DNA of 64,000 nt from Variovorax sp. OV700 (GTDB taxonomy: Bacteria; Pseudomonadota; Gammaproteobacteria; Burkholderiales; Burkholderiaceae_C): assembly GCF_900099805.1 (NCBI RefSeq), contig NZ_FNDR01000004.1, forward strand, positions 186,001-250,000. Direction: 5' to 3'. The translations under genes were made by a program, and so were the position numbers. The notes beneath the pieces are model-generated. The model had not been told where the DNA came from. It saw nothing but the letters and a program-made list of their open reading frames with translations, and made no database searches. Shown here piece after piece: positions 18,018 through 26,128 of the stretch (the stretch's first letter is position 1; the number at the start of each line of letters is the position of its first letter).

Positions 18018-18680
18018 CTAAAGCCCCCGCTCCACCATGTCGATCAGGCGCTGCCCCAGCGCATGGGTGGCTTCTGCGTCCATGTCTTTCAGCGGCCCTT
18101 CGATGATCAGCAGCGCCAGTCCGTGCACGGCCGACCAGGCCAGGTATTCGGCGTTCGGGCGCCGCGAAGCGTCGAATGCGCCCGCATCGACGAGCCGGTC
18201 GATCGCGCTGCTCAACAATTGGAACGGGTCCATGCCGCTCGCACCCGCGCGCCCCGGTCCCACCTCGCCTTGGGCGTCTTCCGACGACACGAGAAAAGCC
18301 GTTTTGAACAACCCCGGCTCGGCCTGCGCAAAACGCAGGTAGGCGGTGCCAATGGCCCGCACCCGCGCCCGCGCGAAGTCGGCGGGTGGCTGGTCGCAGG
18401 GCAGCACCGCCAGTTCTTTTTCCATCGCCGTGGCCGCCGCGGACAGCGCTGCGGCGCGCACCGCCAGCAGCAACTCGCGCCGGCTCGCGAAATGGCGGTA
18501 TGCCGCGTTGGGCACCACGCCCGCGCGCCGCGTCACCTCGCGCAGCGCCACCGCATCGGGGCCGCCATCGCGAGCCAGTTCGATGCCCGCATCGAGCAGC
18601 GCGCGGCGCAGGTCGCCGTGGCGGTACGTGCTGCGGGCGGCGGGCACGCCGGGGTCTGGCTGAACGATCCGGGGGCTCAT
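18018..18680 (-). CDS. TetR family transcriptional regulator
   Basis: Regulator of 220 residues with an N-terminal helix-turn-helix (LREVTRRAGVVPNAAYRHFASRRELL, about 47-72) and a variable helical ligand domain containing the TetR_C-type AYLRFAQAEPGLFKTAF segment. It is divergent from the VOC/SRPBCC/MFS operon, and two palindromes lie between them, so autoregulation together with repression of that operon is likely. Ligand unknown; an exporter in the operon suggests a toxic small molecule. Confidence 0.92.
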   Translation of the reverse strand: MSPRIVQPDPGVPAARSTYRHGDLRRALLDAGIELARDGGPDAVALREVTRRAGVVPNAAYRHFASRRELLLAVRAAALSAAATAMEKELAVLPCDQPPADFARARVRAIGTAYLRFAQAEPGLFKTAFLVSSEDAQGEVGPGRAGASGMDPFQLLSSAIDRLVDAGAFDASRRPNAEYLAWSAVHGLALLIIEGPLKDMDAEATHALGQRLIDMVERGL

Positions 18681-18694
18681 CAGGTATCTCCATG

Positions 18695-18742
18695 TGGACA
18701 GTGTCCATTATGTCTGCTATTCTTTGTGGACGGTGTACACAA
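18695..18742. promoter_or_regulatory. Two candidate TetR operators
   Basis: A perfect palindrome with one central base, TGGACAgTGTCCA, lies at 18695-18707. A second imperfect one, TTGTGGACGGTGTACACAA, lies at 18724-18742; their centres are about 32 bases (three helical turns) apart. Both share the GTGGAC/GTGTNCA pattern and sit between the tetR start (18680) and the first gene of the divergent operon. Confidence 0.6.
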
Positions 18743-18807
18743 ACTAGTAATTCCGTATGCGCGCAGGTCCCTGCGCATCCTTTCATCCTCAGTTCAAAGG
18801 ATCCGCC

Positions 18808-19239
18808 ATGAAAGTCCAGTCTTATCTGTCATTCGAAGGCCGCTGTGACGAAGCGATCGCGTTCTACAAGGAGGCGCTGGGCGCCGAAGTCGTGCAGCTC
18901 ATGCGCTACAGCGATGCACCCGAAATGCCAGCGGGCGACGCCGAGGCAGGTTGCGCCGGCGGCGCGCCCGCCGCCGACAAGGTGATGCACTCCGTCCTGC
19001 GCATCGGCGAAACCGAGCTGTTGGCTTCCGACGGACGGTGTTCCGGCCAGCCGGAGTTCAAGGGCATCATGCTTGCCCTCACCGCTGCCACGGACGCCGA
19101 GGCGCGCCAATGGTTCGATGCGCTGGCCGACGGAGGCCAGGTGATGCAGCCGCTGATGCCGACCTTCTTCAGCTCCAGCTTCGGCATGCTCACCGACCGC
19201 TTCGGCATCGGCTGGCTGCTGGTGGTGCACGCCGGCTAG
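18808..19239 (+). CDS. VOC family protein (PhnB/YdhR-like)
   Basis: Small vicinal-oxygen-chelate fold protein, 143 residues, of the PhnB-like glyoxalase group. Typical segments are YLSFEGRCDEAIAFYKEALGAEVVQLMRY at the N-terminus and WFDALADGGQVMQPLMPTFFSSSFGMLTDRFGIGWLL at the C-terminus. The metal/active-site role in this group is not established. First gene of the TetR-linked operon, with an AAAGGA ribosome-binding site. A second paralogue follows two genes later. Confidence 0.88.
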   Translation: MKVQSYLSFEGRCDEAIAFYKEALGAEVVQLMRYSDAPEMPAGDAEAGCAGGAPAADKVMHSVLRIGETELLASDGRCSGQPEFKGIMLALTAATDAEARQWFDALADGGQVMQPLMPTFFSSSFGMLTDRFGIGWLLVVHAG

Positions 19240-19288
19240 TAATCCAACTAGCGCGCGGGTCCGCCCCGCCCGCCCCAGGAATACCTTC

Positions 19289-19816
19289 ATGCTCAAGAAA
19301 ATTGCCGTCGTCGTCCTCGCGCTGGCCGCGATCGTGCTCATCTACGCCGCCACCCGGCCCGGCACCTTCCGCGTCGAACGCACGGCGCGCATTGCGGCGC
19401 CGGCCGAGAAGATCTTTCCGCTGATCAACGACTTTCACCGCTGGGGCGAATGGTCGCCCTACGAGAAGCTGGACCCGGGCATGAAGCGCACCTTCGGCGG
19501 CGCACCCGCAGGCAAGGGTGCGACCTACGCGTGGGAAGGCAACGACAAGGCGGGAGCGGGCCGGATGGAAATCCTCGAGTCGGCGCCCTCTTCGAAGATC
19601 GCGATCAGGCTCGACTTCACCAAGCCCTTCGAAGCCCGCAACATGGCCGAGTTCAGGCTGCAGCCTCAGGACGGCGCGACACAGGTCACCTGGGCCATGC
19701 ACGGCCCGAGCCCTTACATCGCAAAGCTCATGGGCATCTTCTTCAACATGGACCAGATGATCGGCAAGGACTTCGAAACCGGCCTTGCCAACCTCAAGAC
19801 GGCCTCCGAAAAGTAA
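19289..19816 (+). CDS. SRPBCC family protein (polyketide cyclase/START-like) with N-terminal anchor
   Basis: 175-residue protein with a hydrophobic N-terminal helix (residues 4-22), probably a membrane anchor, followed by an SRPBCC fold: FRVERTARIAAPAEKIFPLINDFHRWGEWSPYEK and a C-terminal helix PYIAKLMGIFFNMDQMIGKDFETGLANLK. Such domains bind hydrophobic ligands. It lies between two VOC genes in the TetR-linked operon, a combination common in this family of operons. No catalytic role can be named. Confidence 0.85.
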   Translation: MLKKIAVVVLALAAIVLIYAATRPGTFRVERTARIAAPAEKIFPLINDFHRWGEWSPYEKLDPGMKRTFGGAPAGKGATYAWEGNDKAGAGRMEILESAPSSKIAIRLDFTKPFEARNMAEFRLQPQDGATQVTWAMHGPSPYIAKLMGIFFNMDQMIGKDFETGLANLKTASEK

Positions 19817-19834
19817 CCACTGAAAGGAAACACC

Positions 19835-20254
19835 ATGTCTCCCATCCACGCTTACCTCACCTTCGACGGCAACGCAGCCGAAGCCATGCGCTTCTACGAG
19901 AAGACGCTCGGCGGCACCATGCAGATGATGATGACCATCGGCGAAGCGCCCGATACCGAGCAGATGCCGGCCGACGTCAAGAAGCGCATCATGCATGCGT
20001 CCCTTGCCTACGGCGACGGCATGCTCATGGCCTCCGACACCATGCCCGGCCAGACCTACGAAGGCATGAAGGGCTTCGGCGTTGCGCTGACCCTGGAGAC
20101 CGTCGCCGAAGCGCGCCGCGTGTTCGACGCCTTCGCCGAGGGTGGCACCGTCTCCATGCCCTTCGAGAAAACCTTCTGGGTCGAGGGCTTCGGCATGGTG
20201 ACCGACCGCTTCGGTACGCCGTGGCTCATCAACGGCGGCAAGCCGCTGGTCTGA
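19835..20254 (+). CDS. VOC family protein (PhnB-like), second copy
   Basis: 139-residue PhnB-like protein, a paralogue of the product at 18808 (shared YLTFDGNAAEAMRFYEKTLGG start and EKTFWVEGFGMVTDRFGTPWLINGGKPL end). A GAAAGGA ribosome-binding site precedes it, 18 bases after the SRPBCC gene. Presence of two non-identical copies suggests heterodimers or different ligands, but there is no direct evidence. Confidence 0.9.
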   Translation: MSPIHAYLTFDGNAAEAMRFYEKTLGGTMQMMMTIGEAPDTEQMPADVKKRIMHASLAYGDGMLMASDTMPGQTYEGMKGFGVALTLETVAEARRVFDAFAEGGTVSMPFEKTFWVEGFGMVTDRFGTPWLINGGKPLV

Positions 20255-20291
20255 ATCCGCCTCACTCGCAATTTGCAGGGAATCACTCTTC

Positions 20292-21779
20292 ATGACCGAC
20301 ACACTCGACAACAACCGGAAGCGCTGGCTCGCATTGATGGTGCTGTGCCTCGGCGTGCTGATGATCGTGCTCGACACCACAATCGTGAACGTGGCGCTGC
20401 CTTCGATCCGCACCGACCTGGGCTTTACCGAGACCTCGCTGGTCTGGGTGGTGAACGCCTACATGCTGACCTTCGGCGGCTTCCTGCTGCTGGGCGGACG
20501 GCTCGGCGACCTGTACGGCCACCGCAGGCTCTTCCTCATCGGCCTCGTGCTCTTCACGCTCGCGTCGCTGGCCTGCGGCATTGCCAACTCGCAAGGCGTG
20601 CTGATTGCGGCGCGCGCGGTGCAGGGGCTGGGCGGCGCGGTGGTCTCGGCCGTCTCGCTCTCGCTGATCATGAATCTGTTCACCGAACCGGCCGACCGCG
20701 CGAAGGCGATGGGCGTGTACGGCTTCGTTTGCGCAGGCGGCGGCAGCATTGGCGTGCTGCTGGGCGGGCTGCTCACGAGCTCGCTGAGCTGGCACTGGAT
20801 CTTCCTGGTGAACCTGCCGATCGGCGTGGCGGTGTATGCACTGTGCGTGGCGCTGCTGCCCAACGCGCGTGGCCAGGCCCAGGGCGAGAAGCTCGACGTG
20901 GCCGGCGCCGTCACCGTCACGCTGTCGCTCATGCTCGCGGTCTACGGCGTGGTCAACGGCAATGAAGCCGGCTGGGGCTCCACGCAAACGCTGGGCCTGC
21001 TCGGCGCCGCCGTGGTGCTGCTCGCGATCTTCATCACCATCGAGGCGCGCGTGCAGCATCCGCTGATGCCGCTGGGCCTCTTTCGCCTGCGCAGCGTGTC
21101 GGTCGCCAACGTGGTGGGCGTGCTGTGGGCGGCGGCAATGTTCGCGTGGTTCTTCATTTCCGCGCTCTACATGCAGCTGGTGCTGAACTACACGCCGATG
21201 CAGATCGGCCTCGCCTTCCTGCCGGCCAACGTCATCATGGCGGTGTTCTCGCTCGGCCTCTCGGCCAGGCTCGTGATGCGCTTCGGCATCCGCAAGCCGC
21301 TCGCGGCCGGACTCTGGCTCGCGGCCATCGGCCTCGCGCTCTTCGCACGCGCACCCGTCAACGGCAGCTTTGTGATCGACGTGCTGCCCGGGATGATGCT
21401 GCTCGGCCTGGGTGCCGGCATGGCGTTCAACCCGGTGCTGCTCGCGGCCATGAGCGAGGTCGACCCGGCCGACTCGGGCCTCGCCTCGGGCGTGGTCAAC
21501 ACCGCCTTCATGATGGGCGGCGCACTCGGCCTCGCCGTGCTGGCCAGTGCCGCCGCGGCGCGCACCAGCTCGATGCAGGCAGCCGGGGCGCAGTTGCCTC
21601 TTGCGCTCACGGGCGGCTACAACCTTGCGTTTCTTGTCGGCGCCGTGTTCGCGGCGCTGGCGGGTTTGATCGGGGCCTTGCTGCTTCGCACTGCCCCACC
21701 GGGGTCCACCCAGAACGACAAGAACAACGAGGGGGCCGCGGCATCCGCAGGCACGGAAAACCGTGCGGCGGCATCCTGA
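20292..21779 (+). CDS. MFS transporter, DHA2 family (14 helices, drug exporter-like)
   Basis: 495-residue major facilitator with about 14 hydrophobic segments. It carries the DHA2 signatures LDTTIVNVALPSI in helix 1, the GRLGDLYGHRR motif A in loop 2-3, and AVQGLGGAVVSAVSLSLI. Proton-driven export of toxic compounds is the usual role. Fourth gene of the TetR-linked operon, consistent with inducible efflux. The C-terminus is a short hydrophilic Asn/Ala-rich tail. Confidence 0.92.
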   Translation: MTDTLDNNRKRWLALMVLCLGVLMIVLDTTIVNVALPSIRTDLGFTETSLVWVVNAYMLTFGGFLLLGGRLGDLYGHRRLFLIGLVLFTLASLACGIANSQGVLIAARAVQGLGGAVVSAVSLSLIMNLFTEPADRAKAMGVYGFVCAGGGSIGVLLGGLLTSSLSWHWIFLVNLPIGVAVYALCVALLPNARGQAQGEKLDVAGAVTVTLSLMLAVYGVVNGNEAGWGSTQTLGLLGAAVVLLAIFITIEARVQHPLMPLGLFRLRSVSVANVVGVLWAAAMFAWFFISALYMQLVLNYTPMQIGLAFLPANVIMAVFSLGLSARLVMRFGIRKPLAAGLWLAAIGLALFARAPVNGSFVIDVLPGMMLLGLGAGMAFNPVLLAAMSEVDPADSGLASGVVNTAFMMGGALGLAVLASAAAARTSSMQAAGAQLPLALTGGYNLAFLVGAVFAALAGLIGALLLRTAPPGSTQNDKNNEGAAASAGTENRAAAS

Positions 21780-21843
21780 AGGTTTGCCTGGCCGGCAGCC
21801 GCTTTTCTTTTTCTTCCTTCCGTTTCTTTCAAGGAGACTTCCA

Positions 21844-22203
21844 ATGGCTCGTTATGTTGATGGCTTTCTCGTTCCCGTTCCCTCGAACAACATCGAGGCC
21901 TACCGCAAGCTGGCACGCAAGGCCGGCAAGATCTGGATGGAATACGGCGCGCTCGAATACGTGGAGTGCATTGCCGACGACGTGAAGCCCGGCAAGCTAA
22001 CCTCGTTTCCGCAAGCCGTGAAGCAGAAGACCGACGAAACGGTGGCGTTCTCGTGGATCGTCTACAAGTCGCGCAAGCACCGCGATGCAGTCAATGCCAA
22101 GGTCATGGCCGACCCGCGCATTGCCGCGATGGACCCGAAGACCATGCCCTTCGATGCGAAGCGGATGATGTTCGGCGGCTTCAAGTCGATCGTCGAGTTC
22201 TGA
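21844..22203 (+). CDS. DUF1428 domain-containing protein
   Basis: 119-residue protein of the DUF1428 family (dimeric alpha-beta barrel, as in E. coli YbaA). The family start MARYVDGFLVPVPSNN, the GALEYVECIADDV segment and the end KRMMFGGFKSIVEF are all conserved. A strong AAGGAG ribosome-binding site precedes it. Last gene of the TetR-linked operon and convergent with the TauE gene. Function unknown in the family. Confidence 0.9.
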   Translation: MARYVDGFLVPVPSNNIEAYRKLARKAGKIWMEYGALEYVECIADDVKPGKLTSFPQAVKQKTDETVAFSWIVYKSRKHRDAVNAKVMADPRIAAMDPKTMPFDAKRMMFGGFKSIVEF

Positions 22204-22214
22204 TCCCGCCGGCC

Positions 22215-22973
22215 TCAGGCCAGGAAGCCGTCGTAGACGAGCTTCAGGCCCGTGAGCAGCATGCCCAGGTACACGAAGCGATAGAACCACGTCGCATTGA
22301 TGCGCCGGGCAATGCGGATACCAATCCAAACGCCGAGCGGGGCCAGCGGCATCAGCACCGCCGACGTGGCGAACGTGCGCAGGTCGAGGAGGCCGAGCCA
22401 TGCGTAGGGAATCCATTTGCTCAGGTTCACCACGAAGAAGAAATACGCCATCGTGGCAGTGAACACCACCGGATTGAGCCGCAGTGGAATCACGTAGGCG
22501 TTGACCGGCGGCCCGCCGGCGTGGGCGATGAAGCTCGTGAAGCCCGACACCGCCGTGAGCGCCGCGCCCACCGCGCGCGAAGGCAGCGGATCGTCGGGCT
22601 TGGGCGGAAACACCAGCCGCTGAGCGAGAAACAGCAAGGTGAACACGCCGACGATGCCCGCCACGGTGTGGGCCGAGAGCGTGCGAAAGAGCAGCGTGCC
22701 GATCACCGTGCCGAGCAGCCCGAACGGAATCAAAAACTTGAGCAGCGCACGGTCGAAATCGCGCCGGAAGGCAGCGATCCCCAGCAGGTCCATCAACAGC
22801 AGCAGCGGCATCAGAATGGCCGCCGCCTGCGGCACCGTGACCGCCAGCGCCATCAGCGGCACCGCCAGCGAACCGAAGCCGGCGCCGAAACCGCTCTTGC
22901 TGATGCCGAGCAGCAGCACGGCGGGAATGGCGACCGCATAAAAATGCGGATCGGTGATGAGGGGAAAGACCAT
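22215..22973 (-). CDS. TauE/SafE family sulfite/organosulfonate exporter-like membrane protein
   Basis: 252-residue membrane protein with about eight hydrophobic segments and the two family repeats beginning near GISKSGFGAGFGSLAVPLMAL and SGFTSFIAHAGGPPVNAYVIP. TauE/SafE proteins export sulfite, sulfoacetate or related anions, but the substrate cannot be read. I chose the ATG at 22973 (MVFPLITDPH) because upstream sequence lacks coding character. Divergent from doxX across about 210 bases with no clear feature. Confidence 0.88.
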   Translation of the reverse strand: MVFPLITDPHFYAVAIPAVLLLGISKSGFGAGFGSLAVPLMALAVTVPQAAAILMPLLLLMDLLGIAAFRRDFDRALLKFLIPFGLLGTVIGTLLFRTLSAHTVAGIVGVFTLLFLAQRLVFPPKPDDPLPSRAVGAALTAVSGFTSFIAHAGGPPVNAYVIPLRLNPVVFTATMAYFFFVVNLSKWIPYAWLGLLDLRTFATSAVLMPLAPLGVWIGIRIARRINATWFYRFVYLGMLLTGLKLVYDGFLA

Positions 22974-23182
22974 GGAGAAAGAGGCGACGCAGGCAGAAAA
23001 AAGCCCGCTGGATCCGTGGGCGGGCCATTCGAGCGTAGCAGGAAGGCGTGGGCTTTGCAGGCGTGCCAGGCGGTTGCCGAAAACTGTGCGTAAACGCACA
23101 TACCGGCTCGCGGGGTCTCCGCACACTGGAACCGCAACCGTCGTACTCCCGCGGCGACCCCTCCACTTTCCAAGGATCCGCC

Positions 23183-23659
23183 ATGAACAACCAGGCCGTA
23201 GCCGCCCACTCCGCGCGTGCGCCGATCGCACCTGCACAGGCTTCCTCCCTCTCCCCCGCCACGCTGGACGACTCCGGCAAGCTGCTGCTGCGCGTGGCCA
23301 TCGGCGTGCTCGTGCTGCTGCACGGCATCTTCAAGATCTCGGCCGGCGTGGGCTTCGTGAGCGCCATGCTGGTCAAGGCCGGCCTGCCGGGCGGGCTTGC
23401 CTACCTGGTGTACGTGGGCGAAATCGTCGCGCCGCTGCTCATGATCGCCGGCTTCTGGACCCGCGCCGCCGCCGGCGTGGTCGTCATCAACATGCTCGCG
23501 GCCTTCGGCCTCGTGCACATGGCCGACCTGTTCGCAATGACCAAGCAAGGCGGCTGGGCGCTCGAACTGCAGGGCCTGTACCTGTTCGGCGCGCTCACCG
23601 TGGTGCTGCTGGGCGCGGGCCGCTTCAGCCTCGGCGGTCTTCGCGGCCGCTGGAACTGA
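23183..23659 (+). CDS. DoxX family membrane protein
   Basis: 158-residue protein with four hydrophobic segments and the DoxX pattern LLLRVAIGVLVLLHGIFKI, then VYVGEIVAPLLMIAGFWTRAAA and a final transmembrane helix. DoxX-like proteins are small quinone-linked or redox-associated membrane proteins of uncertain role. A CAAGGA ribosome-binding site precedes the ATG. The N-terminal 35 residues are a hydrophilic Ala/Pro-rich extension. Convergent with the Crp/Fnr gene. Confidence 0.87.
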   Translation: MNNQAVAAHSARAPIAPAQASSLSPATLDDSGKLLLRVAIGVLVLLHGIFKISAGVGFVSAMLVKAGLPGGLAYLVYVGEIVAPLLMIAGFWTRAAAGVVVINMLAAFGLVHMADLFAMTKQGGWALELQGLYLFGALTVVLLGAGRFSLGGLRGRWN

Positions 23660-23665
23660 CCCGGC

Positions 23666-24385
23666 TCAGCCGGCGTCGCCTCTGACCTGCGAGACCATGC
23701 GCTCGAGGCGGGCGGCGTCGGCCACCAACAGGGCCTTGCCGTCCTTGCGCAACACGCCGCTGCGCACCAGCACATTGAGCTCGCGAGTCACCTGCTCGCG
23801 GTTGGTGCTGATCTGACTGGCAAGGGCCGCGTGCTTCGGCGCCGGCTCCAGCCGCGCCTGATTGCCCTCCACGCCGGTCGCGCGCGCAAGGCGCAGCAGT
23901 TCGGCATGCAGCCGGTTCTGTACGCCGAGCGTGCTCAGGTCGATCACGCGTTCGGAAAGCTGCCGCACCAGCGATGCCAGCCGCCGCATCACGCGCTCGG
24001 CCACCACGGGCTCCTCGCGCAGCAGGGCCATGAAGGCGGCCCGGTCCAGGCTGGCGAGCACGCTGGGTTCCAGCGTGACCACGTCGGCCGAACGCGGCCC
24101 GCCGTCGATGGCGGCAATGTCGCCAAAGTGTTCGCCGGCCTCCGAATCCCTGAAAGTGACCTGCCGCCCGTTGGCCGAATAGGTGGTCACCCGCACCCGG
24201 CCCGAGACCAGCAGGAACACGTCGCCCTGCTGCTCGGCGCGCAACAGCAGCGGCGCGCCAGACTCCACGCTGTGCCACAGGCACTGCTGCGCCAGCAGGT
24301 CCAGGCGCTGGTCGGAGAGGCCTTCGAGCAGCGCGATGCGACGCAGCGCGAGGCTGGAACGAGGGATGGTGGGAGATGGGGCCAT
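23666..24385 (-). CDS. Crp/Fnr family transcriptional regulator
   Basis: Regulator of about 239 residues. The N-terminal cyclic-nucleotide-binding fold (LLLRAEQQGDVFLLVSGRVRVTTYSANGRQVTFRDSEAGEHFGDIAAIDGGPRSADVVTLE) carries a GEHFGDIAAIDGGPRSA phosphate-binding-cassette-like segment, close to cAMP binders. The C-terminal winged helix contains ASQISTNREQVTRELNVLVRSGVLR. No FNR-type cysteine cluster is present. Its start lies 53 bases from the divergent adenylate cyclase, so it is a good candidate receptor for the cyclic nucleotide made by that enzyme. An upstream start at 24409 is possible. Confidence 0.88.
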   Translation of the reverse strand: MAPSPTIPRSSLALRRIALLEGLSDQRLDLLAQQCLWHSVESGAPLLLRAEQQGDVFLLVSGRVRVTTYSANGRQVTFRDSEAGEHFGDIAAIDGGPRSADVVTLEPSVLASLDRAAFMALLREEPVVAERVMRRLASLVRQLSERVIDLSTLGVQNRLHAELLRLARATGVEGNQARLEPAPKHAALASQISTNREQVTRELNVLVRSGVLRKDGKALLVADAARLERMVSQVRGDAG

Positions 24386-24438
24386 GCGGGTCGGTAAGAG
24401 CGCGCGCATTATGCTCGGGTGCCGCTTCGAACCCGTTC

Positions 24439-26106
24439 ATGGACAGACGTTCCCCCCACGCCCCATTTCTGCTGAGACCGCCGACACGGCGCAATCTCCG
24501 CTGGGTGAGCGGGCTGGTGCTGATGGGCTATGTCACGGCGCACTTGCTGAACCATTCGCTGGGGATCTTCTCCTTTGCGGCAGCCGAAACCGTGCTGCGC
24601 GGCGTGCAGAAGTTCTGGCACAGCCTGCCCGGCACGCTGCTGCTGTACGGCGCGGCATTCACGCACCTCGCACTGGCCGTGGTCGCCCTGTGGGAACGGC
24701 GGACCCTGCGCATGCCGCCGCTCGAGGGCCTGCGCGTGCTGCTGGGTTTTGCGTTGCCGCTGCTGCTGGCCACGCACCTGACGGCCATGCGCGGCGCTTA
24801 TCTCGCCTATGGCATCGAGGGCTCCTACGTTCGTGTTGTCTGGGGGCTGTGGAACCTGCCGGGCGCAAGCGCGCAGTTCGCCTTGATGCTCGCGGCCTGG
24901 AGCCACGGCTGCCTGGGGGTGCACTTCGCACTGCGGGCGCGGCCCGGCTACCGCCGCTTTTCCTATCTGCTGCTTGCTTTTGCGGTCGTGTTGCCGCTCA
25001 CGGCAGCGATGGGCTTCGTCTCGATGGGGCGCGAGTTCCAGTGGACCGGCGTGCCGCCGGCCGTGTTGCCGACGCCCGAACAAGGCAAGGCACTCAAGGC
25101 GGCCGAGGGTTACATCAAGTGGTTCTACGGCTTGGCGCTGCTCGCCTTGCTGGCGGCCCGCTGGGGACGCAACGGGTTCGCGCGCTGGTCTCGCCAGCCG
25201 TCCATTGCCCTGCGCTACCCCGACCGTACGGTGCATGTGCCGCGCGGCTGGAGCGTGCTGGAAGCGAGCCGCTCGCACGGCATAGCGCACCTGTCGGTTT
25301 GCGGCGGGCGGGCGCGATGCTCGACCTGCCGCGTGCGCGTGCTCGGCCCAGCGGAACACACGGGCGCGCCGGGCCGCGACGAGCAGCGAACGCTCGAGCG
25401 GGTGCGTGCACCGGGCGACGTGCGGCTGGCCTGCCAGCTGCGCCCGCGAGGCGATATCGAGGTCACGCCGCTGTTCGCGCCACCACCCCACGGAGGGCGC
25501 CCGGCACCGGTCAGCAGCTTCGGCCGCGAGCGCGACGTGGCCATCCTGTTCGTGGACCTGCGGCGCTGGTCGGGGTTGTCGGAGCGGCAATGGCCGTTCG
25601 ATCTGGCCTATGTGCTCGACCGCTACTTCGCCACCGTGGGTGCGGCCGTGCGCGAAAGCGGCGGCGTGCCGAACCAGTTCATCGGCGACAGCGTGATGGC
25701 CATCTTCGGCCTTGAGACCGACCTACCCACCGCATGCCGCCAGGCGCTGCACGCCACCGAACTCATCGGCCAGCGCATGGATGCGTGGAGCGAAAGCTTC
25801 GAAGCCCAGTTCGGGCAACGCCTCGAATTCGGTATGGGCCTGCATGCCGGCCGCGCGGCGGTGGGCGAAGTGGGTTACCTGGACACCACCACCTTCACCG
25901 CCATCGGCGAAGTGGTCAACACCGCGAGCCGGCTCCAGGACCACGCCAAGGCGGCCTCGTCGCGACTGGTGGTCTCCCTGTTCGCAGCGCAGCAGGCCGG
26001 CCTCCCGCACACGATGGCGCAAGTCGACACGCTGGCCGTGCGCGGCCGCTCGGAACCGCTGGCGGTGATCTGCCGCCAGCCTGGACCGCCGCGACCTTCC
26101 TCGTGA
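24439..26106 (+). CDS. Membrane-bound class III adenylate cyclase with a [2Fe-2S] ferredoxin domain
   Basis: 555-residue, three-part protein. Residues 1-245 form about six membrane helices with several His (HLLNHSLGIF and others), resembling a cytochrome b-type quinone/haem module. Residues 250-340 are a plant-type [2Fe-2S] ferredoxin domain (Cys in SVCGGRARCSTC and later LACQL). Residues 360-540 are a class III cyclase with metal-binding Asp in LFVDLRRW and GDSVMAIFG, and NTASRLQ for the transition state. The layout suggests cyclic nucleotide production gated by redox state. Divergent from a Crp/Fnr regulator. Confidence 0.9.
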   Translation: MDRRSPHAPFLLRPPTRRNLRWVSGLVLMGYVTAHLLNHSLGIFSFAAAETVLRGVQKFWHSLPGTLLLYGAAFTHLALAVVALWERRTLRMPPLEGLRVLLGFALPLLLATHLTAMRGAYLAYGIEGSYVRVVWGLWNLPGASAQFALMLAAWSHGCLGVHFALRARPGYRRFSYLLLAFAVVLPLTAAMGFVSMGREFQWTGVPPAVLPTPEQGKALKAAEGYIKWFYGLALLALLAARWGRNGFARWSRQPSIALRYPDRTVHVPRGWSVLEASRSHGIAHLSVCGGRARCSTCRVRVLGPAEHTGAPGRDEQRTLERVRAPGDVRLACQLRPRGDIEVTPLFAPPPHGGRPAPVSSFGRERDVAILFVDLRRWSGLSERQWPFDLAYVLDRYFATVGAAVRESGGVPNQFIGDSVMAIFGLETDLPTACRQALHATELIGQRMDAWSESFEAQFGQRLEFGMGLHAGRAAVGEVGYLDTTTFTAIGEVVNTASRLQDHAKAASSRLVVSLFAAQQAGLPHTMAQVDTLAVRGRSEPLAVICRQPGPPRPSS

Positions 26107-26128
26107 GCAAGGCGGGCGGCGTCGTCGC

